Shown here piece by piece: positions 57,524 through 64,000 of a stretch of 64,000 nt of DNA; position 1 is the first letter of the stretch, and each line of letters opens with the position of its first letter. Under the pieces are notes generated by a model. It saw only the letters and a program-made list of their open reading frames with translations, made no database searches and was not told the DNA's origin. The stretch is from Whalleya microplaca. Lineage: Eukaryota; Ascomycota; Sordariomycetes; Xylariales; Xylariaceae. The stretch is taken from NCBI GenBank assembly GCA_022497155.1, contig MU385778.1, positions 1-64,000 of the forward strand, written 5' to 3'. The position numbers and the translations under genes are program-made.

Positions 57524-59456
57524 TTACGAAAGGGGAAGGGCGGGATACGCCGGCTGAGACGGGGGCGAATCAACCGACATGGTGTCGCTCGACGTCGGGC
57601 TCTCCGCGTCGTACTCCTTACGGCGGATGCGATCAATGACGTACTCTCTGAGATACTCGATGACGCGGACATTCTCGAGCCAAGCCTCGTAAGCCTGGTC
57701 CTCGCGGTTCTCGATGCTGGTCTCGGACTCGGCAGATGGCGAGCTGACCGAAGAGACGGCAGACTCGGAGGCCTTGGGCGTGCTGGACGGCTCGCGCTCC
57801 ATGAAGGGCCGGGGACCCGCGCTGGCGCGCTGCAGCATACCTCCAGAGTAGCGACGACGGGGATCCGAGTCGAAGCTGGGGCCCAGGGTCGACGTTGCGG
57901 ACTGGCCGGGGTAGCCTGAAGTGACTGCAGGAAGAGTCGGGTACAGTGCCGAAGTCGTCGAGCTGTGTCGTGTAGACGGAGAGAGGCCGGAAGAAGAGGC
58001 GCTCGGCGAATGACTAGACGTGTAAGACATCGAGCTAGATGGGGGTGTGACAGCGGGTGTGCCGTTCGAGTGAGTGGAAGAGACCGCAGTCAGGGGTGAA
58101 GCCACATGGGCTTGCGAATACGCATTGCCAGCCATGGCGGACTGAGCCGATTGCGTCGCAGAGTGCGGCGGAGACTGGCTATGGCGGAAGTTCAGGGGCA
58201 GATAGTGAGAACCGGGCTGGTGAACTCCGGCAGCGGCGGCAGTATTGGAGTTCTCATACACAGTGCTCTGCATCTGCTCAAGAATTTGGTCAATTTGCAC
58301 CAGATCATTCTTGGTGCGAAGAGAAGGCATCGGCGGCAAGGAGTAGTGCTGCTGGTAAGGTCCATGAGCACCAGGGCCGTCAACAGGCACGACTGCCGGT
58401 GCGGGCAGATACTCGGCTCCCATTGAACCAGCATGCATCGGCAAGGCACCGTGAAGTGGCATGAGTCTCTGGCCAACCTGGGCATACGAGGCCGGGTCAA
58501 GCTGGCGGCGCTTTGCATCACCGAAGAACTCATTCAGAACGTCATAAGTGCGCTTGCGGTTGTCAAACTCAGCAGCCGCCTGGTATCCCATATGATCTCC
58601 GCGACCGCCCATAGGCTGGTAATACATTGGTCCACCAAACTGGGGCTGAGCGTGATGCTGATAGTAGCTACTGGGATGACCACCGGGGTGCGGCGCCTGA
58701 GTAAAGGCGGCGGCATTGCTTCGAATCTGGCCATTGTGGTCATAGTAGCTAGAAGGAGCTATGAGGTGAATTAGCTTCCAGGAAACTTGCTAATATCACT
58801 AGGGGTAGATCTACCTTTACCTTGAGCACGGTAGGCGCTGTTCATACCGCCATGTTGATCAGGAGATCGAACCAATACCGAGTCGTCAGCATGTGTCTAT
58901 ATGTACAGGTTAGCGTGTGAAACTTATGTGAGAAACGAGTGTAGTGGACCACGCAACAGTGCGTACCTTGACATGCTTCTTCAAGTCCTGGGGACGCTTG
59001 AATGACTTTCCGCAGAAGTCACACTTGTGCGGCTTGAGAGGAACGTGAACACGAATGTGAGAAGTGATGTGATCACGCTTGACAGTGGTGGTTCGGCACT
59101 GAGCCCACTGGCAAGTCAGATTCAAGTTGTTGGTGCTCTTGCGACCAACGTGCTTCTCGCAGATGTGCTCCTAGATATCACTGTTAGATCTCTATCCTGC
59201 TTGACGTTGCAGATACGATGAAGTCTGACGACGTCCGACGCTATGCGTATACACATAGAAAACTTACATAGAGCGACTCGGCCGAGGTGAACTTATCACT
59301 ACAGTTGGCCCATCTACAGGTGAGGGAGTCGTCTTGCGCGGCGCCACTGGATTGTGAGGTGGCGGTGGTAGCAGTCGACGGCGCCGGCGTGGTGCCGTTC
59401 GAGGTGCTACTATCACCTCCCGACTGAATCGGGTTTGACTCGGGTGCTGCAGACAT
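57524..59456 (-). CDS. pacC: pH-response transcription factor PacC (Rim101)
   Basis: Four exons (59,456-59,268; 59,170-58,967; 58,896-58,815; 58,758-57,524) join in phases 0, 0 and 1 to give 569 aa. The introns are 97, 70 and 56 bases. Three C2H2 fingers are visible: C47/C52/H65/H70, C83/C88/H101/H105 and C113/C116/H129/H133; introns split fingers one and three. They bind GCCARG. Downstream are a basic segment ([19 protein letters not shown]), the signalling-protease-box region with LYPTLPAV near residue 430, and the C-terminal negative-acting region ([19 protein letters not shown]). Two YPxL motifs, YPTL at 431 and YPAL at 563, fit docking by PalA/Rim20. In this family cleavage at alkaline pH frees an N-terminal activator. 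The upstream region is packed with GCCAAG hexamers. Confidence 0.97.
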
Positions 59457-59648
59457 GGCTCTTGTTCTTGGACTCGAGGTTCAAAGGGTGATATCAGGAT
59501 GTATCACGTAATGCTGTGATGCATATAACCGGGAAAAAGGATGAAGCGAGGTCCGACAATTAGCCGGGGTTTTATACCTTGGAATTAGCCCACCACTGGA
59601 TCTTAGTCATCAACAGCGGTCGCAAATTGTGCAAATAATAACTGAGGC

Positions 59649-60650
59649 CTTGGCAACAATAGGCAGAAACTTTTTCATTCAGAACTCAAACAATAGCCTC
59701 CCAATGAAAAAGTAAAGGAAGGAGCAGTTTATGTTAGTTTGGGCGACGTCCATGCTCCTTATTATGGACATTTGACCTTGGCGATATCCAGGCGGAAAGT
59801 CTTGGCGATGGGTCTTGGACCGCTGGGGTGTAGCAGTTGGTCCGATGTGATTGGCCGAAATGACTGGGTGCAAACGAGCAGCGTATTGTAACGAGGAAGG
59901 TACTTCTGCGTCAGTGCGACTACCCTACAAAAGTCAAGTCCCCGGTGAGGAAGGAGACTCCACTGCCAAGACCCACGCCAAGCTCTTGGCGCGCTTGGCA
60001 TTTGATGATTGTCACCACTGTCAGCCGAGAAAAATGCTTGTGGTTGCTTGGAAAAAACCTTGGCAGTCTTGGCCGCCGGTTCCTCCTATGCCGAGACTTG
60101 ACTGCGCCCACCTCTTGGCAACCTCCTTTACATGTGCGAAGTGTCGCGTACCAACAATTGACAAGTCCACGTTGAATCTGTCACCTAATCGATTCCCGCA
60201 GCCGTCGATTACCGTAGCCGTATTCCATATTCATGACATGTGGCGTAGTAATCACTTGTACCGCCTGTGGCGAGTCATCTTGACCTGTACATCATACGCA
60301 ATACAGTAACTGATCAGAATCTTATTATTGCCCTATCCTTGACACTTTGTACATATCTATCATCTGATGTTTCTGAAAAGAGTATTGTAATGTTGATAGA
60401 ATTAAAGGCTCGACAGACACACATCGTTTGAAGGTGGACGCCTCCACTATCGTGACCTGAGCATTCCAATTCGCATTCCTCTCCTCCTGTACTAAGTATG
60501 TACAAAGCACGCGTTGCTTGGTATTATGGCAGCGGAGGAAAGTCTTGGTATTTCTTGGTGCAATCAAGAAGGTGTTTAACGTAGTGAGACGGTCAGCGTT
60601 CCGCCGGTGGCCAAGCCTTGGTATTCCTCTCCGCCCGCCAAGTTCTTGGC
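59649..60650. promoter_or_regulatory. Cluster of 13 PacC-type sites (GCCAAG/CTTGGC) upstream of pacC
   Basis: The core hexamer GCCAAG, in either orientation, starts at 59,649, 59,777, 59,801, 59,965, 59,977, 59,985, 59,994, 60,059, 60,068, 60,114, 60,610, 60,637 and 60,645. Four lie within 35 bases at 59,965-59,999. By chance about one would be expected in 2 kb. The known PacC site is GCCARG, and the neighbouring gene is pacC itself, so autoregulation is the natural reading. Further copies lie at 61,031, 61,653 and 61,661. Confidence 0.75.
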
Positions 60651-63424
60651 CACACACTGCTAACTAAGCCTTAGAAATTGTTAAGTCGCTATCGAGACGT
60701 CTCATCTAGCTCTCTAGCTAGTTAGATGAACCGCTGGTGGTCTAGAATTCGGCATGTCGGGGCAGGATCCAAACTCGGATGCATAGCGTTCGGGTCTTAC
60801 AACCGTTGATACATCGTCCAAAAAGAAAAAAGAAAAGCTCGACATTTGCATAGAGCTTTCTTGCTTCTTCTTGCTCTCCTTTTTTGCAATCGACTTATCT
60901 TCCGACTGCCCGAATTATCATATGGTATCAGGGTATCACCTCATAGTCCACGAACAGATCAGGAAGTTGGGATATCATTTCTTCTGTCCGCATTCGAGTC
61001 TCCTACTTTGAGCCTGACAAAGTCATGCTGGCCAAGGCTTTCGCCCCAAGTTTCAAAAAATACTCTTTATTTTGAAGTCGCTAATCAATGTTGGGTTCGG
61101 CATCTTGCCCATTCATTGTTGAAGACTAATAAGTATCTTGTCTAACATATCAACGCTGAATGATGCAATAACGCCCAGCTCTTAGTGTTTCGGCACAGGG
61201 GTGCTTCTGGTGTTCGTTCGATCTCTAGTTGGGTGCATCGGTTTCATTGTATTGCTGCTGTATCTCTCTACAGCGCGCATCATCCCTTTCCAGCGACCGA
61301 CCGGATCTCGGTCAGCAGCCAACATACAACCTTCAGCATAGTTCTCGCCATCGCTCATTGCCTACACCAATTACGTTTTTGTACTCGTCATTGGTTCGTA
61401 GTACAAAGTTTGACTTCTTAATAAGTCGGGCAATGGGCAAGTAGGTGGGACAGAATTCAAAGCTTTCACCGTCATGCGCTTATGTCACGCTACCGCTCAA
61501 TTTTAAGCCACCATCCCCAGAAATCCAAGCCCGGGTTGCCTAGGTTTCGGCTCTAATCCGTTCTTTCACGCGGGGTATAAGAGAAGCTGGGAAAGCTTAT
61601 TACAGAACCGTACAGGAGATAAACTCGTATGTTCATATCTGAGCAGGGCCTCTTGGCTTCTTGGCTTGGGGTAGCGCTCCAAATATGTGTCATATTTAGG
61701 AGTGATCATCCAGAAAGAGGTGCCGCCTAGCCGCTCATGAGATCTATCATCAATCATACAAGTAATAGTAAATTGATAAAATCATACGGGTGCCATAGAA
61801 TATTCCTTATGGTGAATTGACCGTGCTTGCGAAAGTGTTCCGAGCATTCAATCTCGTGTGGTGAAATTAGATAACGACAGTGAGGAATAAGCCGTTAAAT
61901 CAATTGTAATCGCTGCTTCAACTTATCATTGTGGATTTATTTGGAACAGATGGTTGGCAGAGTATCTTAGGATTTTTATGATAATAATTACTAGTCCAAA
62001 CTTACGCCTAGCTTGTCTTCATCTGATAGCAGCGTTCAGCCGTAGATGAAGGTGGAAGGGAGAGTAGTGACAGACGCTTGAAGGTGGGCGGACATAATGG
62101 TCCCAATAGCTTCATTATCTACAGCTATTCTGTTCATGGCTTGGTAATAGTAGATTAAATGTTGTCGAAGAACATATATCCATATTCGCGAACGATATGT
62201 GTCAAAACTCAGTGATTGGTTTTGCCTTCCATCGTTTAATATGTACTGTATCGACCATCTTGTAACGGTTCAAGAAAGTAGTAGCAGTAGTTAGTTGAGG
62301 TCCAGTAACTGCATTAAAGTAAATGGACACTAGTGTCCCAAAATGCCTTGATAGACCCAAGGGTGGTAAACGGATATCCTATCGAAATATACAACTGGAC
62401 TGGCCTTATGAGCCTTAAGTAACAGCTCAGAGAAGTTCATATATCTCCACAGCCTGCGTGAGGTCCCTATCAAACTACGCCAGGGCCCGATGTTGTATTG
62501 TATTTGATATCTTATGGTAAGGGACTTTCTCCATCTCACACGCAACTTTTTCGAAAAATCGGTCGAGGAATTAGTAGTCGACATGTTTTTCGTCGCTTGC
62601 TGTCAGGTGGGTTCTACTTGAAGCGGACTACTTAGAAAAATAAATCATTTCAACCTGAGTGTATTAATGTATGCATAGCTTGTGGTGCTAGCTCGAATAG
62701 ACTAGTACAATTATATAAGCTCTTCTCTCTTTATAATGGTCACATGAAAGTGTGTGAGCTGAAATGGTATTATCGCCGTATCAGCATCACGAAAACACAA
62801 TAATTCAATCTAGTTCTAGATAATATCTTACCTCCTCTTATAATATATCGCCACTTGCCTAACCAAGAGCTTTTACACAGGTCAACCTCCCACTACAACG
62901 TATGATTTCCATCTTATATGACAGGAGATAGGTCACCTAGAGAGAATGATGACCGAACATGAAAGAAAGCAAGACCTTTAAAGGTAGTACCACTTACTCA
63001 CGCCAACTAAAGACAGGTAAATATTACTCGATAGTTATTGCTGTCAACCTAATAGCTTTGCTGGTATGCTTCCATGTCTTCGAACTCGGATACATTGAGC
63101 CTCGGTATCTATTACCAAACGACCCAATCTAAGCCAAGAAACAGAGTACATATTTATACCAAAGATCAGACCATCCCAGTAACCGCATGATAACACCTGA
63201 CAGCATAGAGGACCATGCCTCTGATTGACCTCTCCTCCTCTCTACCTCTGCAGTGTGTTAAGACACCAAGTGCTCGATTCGTACGGTAAGGCATGAGAGT
63301 GTGTCCACGTCTACCTCTGCCCTTGCCCTACTTTCTCCTCCCTACACGCCAACACGTGGCGAGACATTATGACTCATCCTCATCTCCCTTTACTGTCCCA
63401 GCAGTCCGGTCTGGTGCTAATGAA

Positions 63425-63456
63425 TACATACATACATACATACATACATACATACA

Positions 63457-63485
<29 letters not shown>
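63425..63485. repeat. (TACA)n microsatellite
   Basis: About 15 perfect copies of TACA, the reverse-complement class of the GTAT repeat at the left end of the window. The IHTY-repeat open frame over it is an artefact of the repeat. Confidence 0.95.
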
Positions 63486-63487
<2 letters not shown>

Positions 63488-64000
63488 CTATACGTCGCTT
63501 GTGGCGGCTATCAATGTCCATAGCCGCCTATTCTCATCAGTCTAGAGAAGCCGTAGACTCCCCTATACCTCATCGAGGCTTGATAGTGTAGACACGAGGT
63601 TGGGAACGAAGAAACCTCGGCACTCCAGTCATGCCCAGCGATGAAAAAGCGTCCGTGGCTTAATAGCAGTGAACCATTGACAACTCCTAAGCCCAGTAAC
63701 AGACAGCTACGACTACAATTTTCCCCCTAAACGTAAAAACTACCGAGAAACCAAAGTATCATGAGAGCATGGAATGGATGCCGCCCACGCCGCTCCCTTG
63801 AGTGGGTTTCGCGGAGGCGGGGAAGCTTCGCGGCCGAGAATTGACGTCCTATCATTTCGACCCGAGCAACCACGGTTGGCTAAAGTAAGGGGTTATAATT
63901 TACTCAGGATACTTAACTCTGGCTACAAGGTAACCTAGAAAGTGACATAGGAGAAGGACCGTAGTTAGATAGTCAGTATTAGAGGGGTGTGGCACACATA

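Larger units (their letters stand above)
59457..64000. other. pacC upstream region and gene-free right end
   Basis: No gene is supported after pacC. The first 1.2 kb is the GCCAAG-rich region described separately. From about 60,700 onward the DNA is AT-rich with short, domain-free frames. A (TACA)n microsatellite is at 63,425. A short GC-rich patch at about 63,780-63,850 carries no clear frame. Confidence 0.55.

Noticed and set aside
60846..61145. Hydrophobic 99-codon plus-strand frame resembling a secreted protein
   Set aside because: It starts with TTG, has no ATG start and no domain after the hydrophobic run.
63293..63523. IHTY-repeat protein
   Set aside because: It is produced by the TACA microsatellite.
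1..64000. CRISPR arrays, rRNA genes, telomere repeats
   Set aside because: None was seen; the genome is fungal, and the only tandem repeats are micro- and minisatellites.

Overview
The window is nuclear DNA of a filamentous ascomycete (Pezizomycotina). Protein coding genes carry short introns of about 48 to 140 bases with GTAAGT- or GTATGT-like donors and fungal branch sites. The pacC, RAD5, NDUFAF6-like and LYC1-like proteins resemble those of Sordariomycetes. I would not name a genus from sequence alone. Genes are GC-richer islands between long AT-rich gaps that hold almost no convincing ORFs but do hold non-autonomous DNA transposons, microsatellites and relics.

Layout. 1-8.2 kb: gene-free, with a (GTAT)n microsatellite at the edge and a Tc1/mariner-type MITE at 7.45-7.77 kb. 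8.3-8.9 kb: an isolated gene for a small secreted cysteine-rich protein. 9.7-18 kb: a housekeeping block with a mitochondrial complex I assembly factor (NDUFAF6-like, minus strand) divergent from RAD5 (plus strand), then a hemerythrin-domain protein and a small polyQ protein. 18-22 kb: gene-free, with a hAT-type MITE that has a perfect 8-bp target duplication. 22.6-24.2 kb: an FAD monooxygenase in four exons. 24.2-30.3 kb: mostly empty, with one small membrane protein. 30.4-36.3 kb: two secreted enzymes suited to plant matter, a GH43 glycosidase and an intradiol dioxygenase. 37.3-38.5 kb: a broken LYC1-like acetyltransferase gene. 39.5-41.5 kb: a membrane-anchored TAP-family alpha/beta hydrolase. 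42-55 kb: a minus-strand series with an orphan exon, an F-box protein, a very large conserved protein of unknown function (about 1,404 aa, six exons), an unrecognised Ser/Pro-rich protein and a single-pass membrane protein with a GC-AG intron. 57.5-59.5 kb: the pH-response regulator pacC. 59.6-64 kb: the pacC upstream region, with an exceptional cluster of PacC-type GCCAAG hexamers, then gene-free DNA ending in another tetranucleotide microsatellite.

The genes do not form an obvious single pathway or biosynthetic cluster. The two strongest non-routine signals are the 13 GCCAAG/CTTGGC hexamers within about 1 kb upstream of pacC, which suggest autoregulation, and the two well-delimited MITE families, one with a decayed partial copy elsewhere in the window. 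Exon boundaries were worked out by hand from frame continuity and splice motifs. Where the 5' end is unresolved the entry says so.
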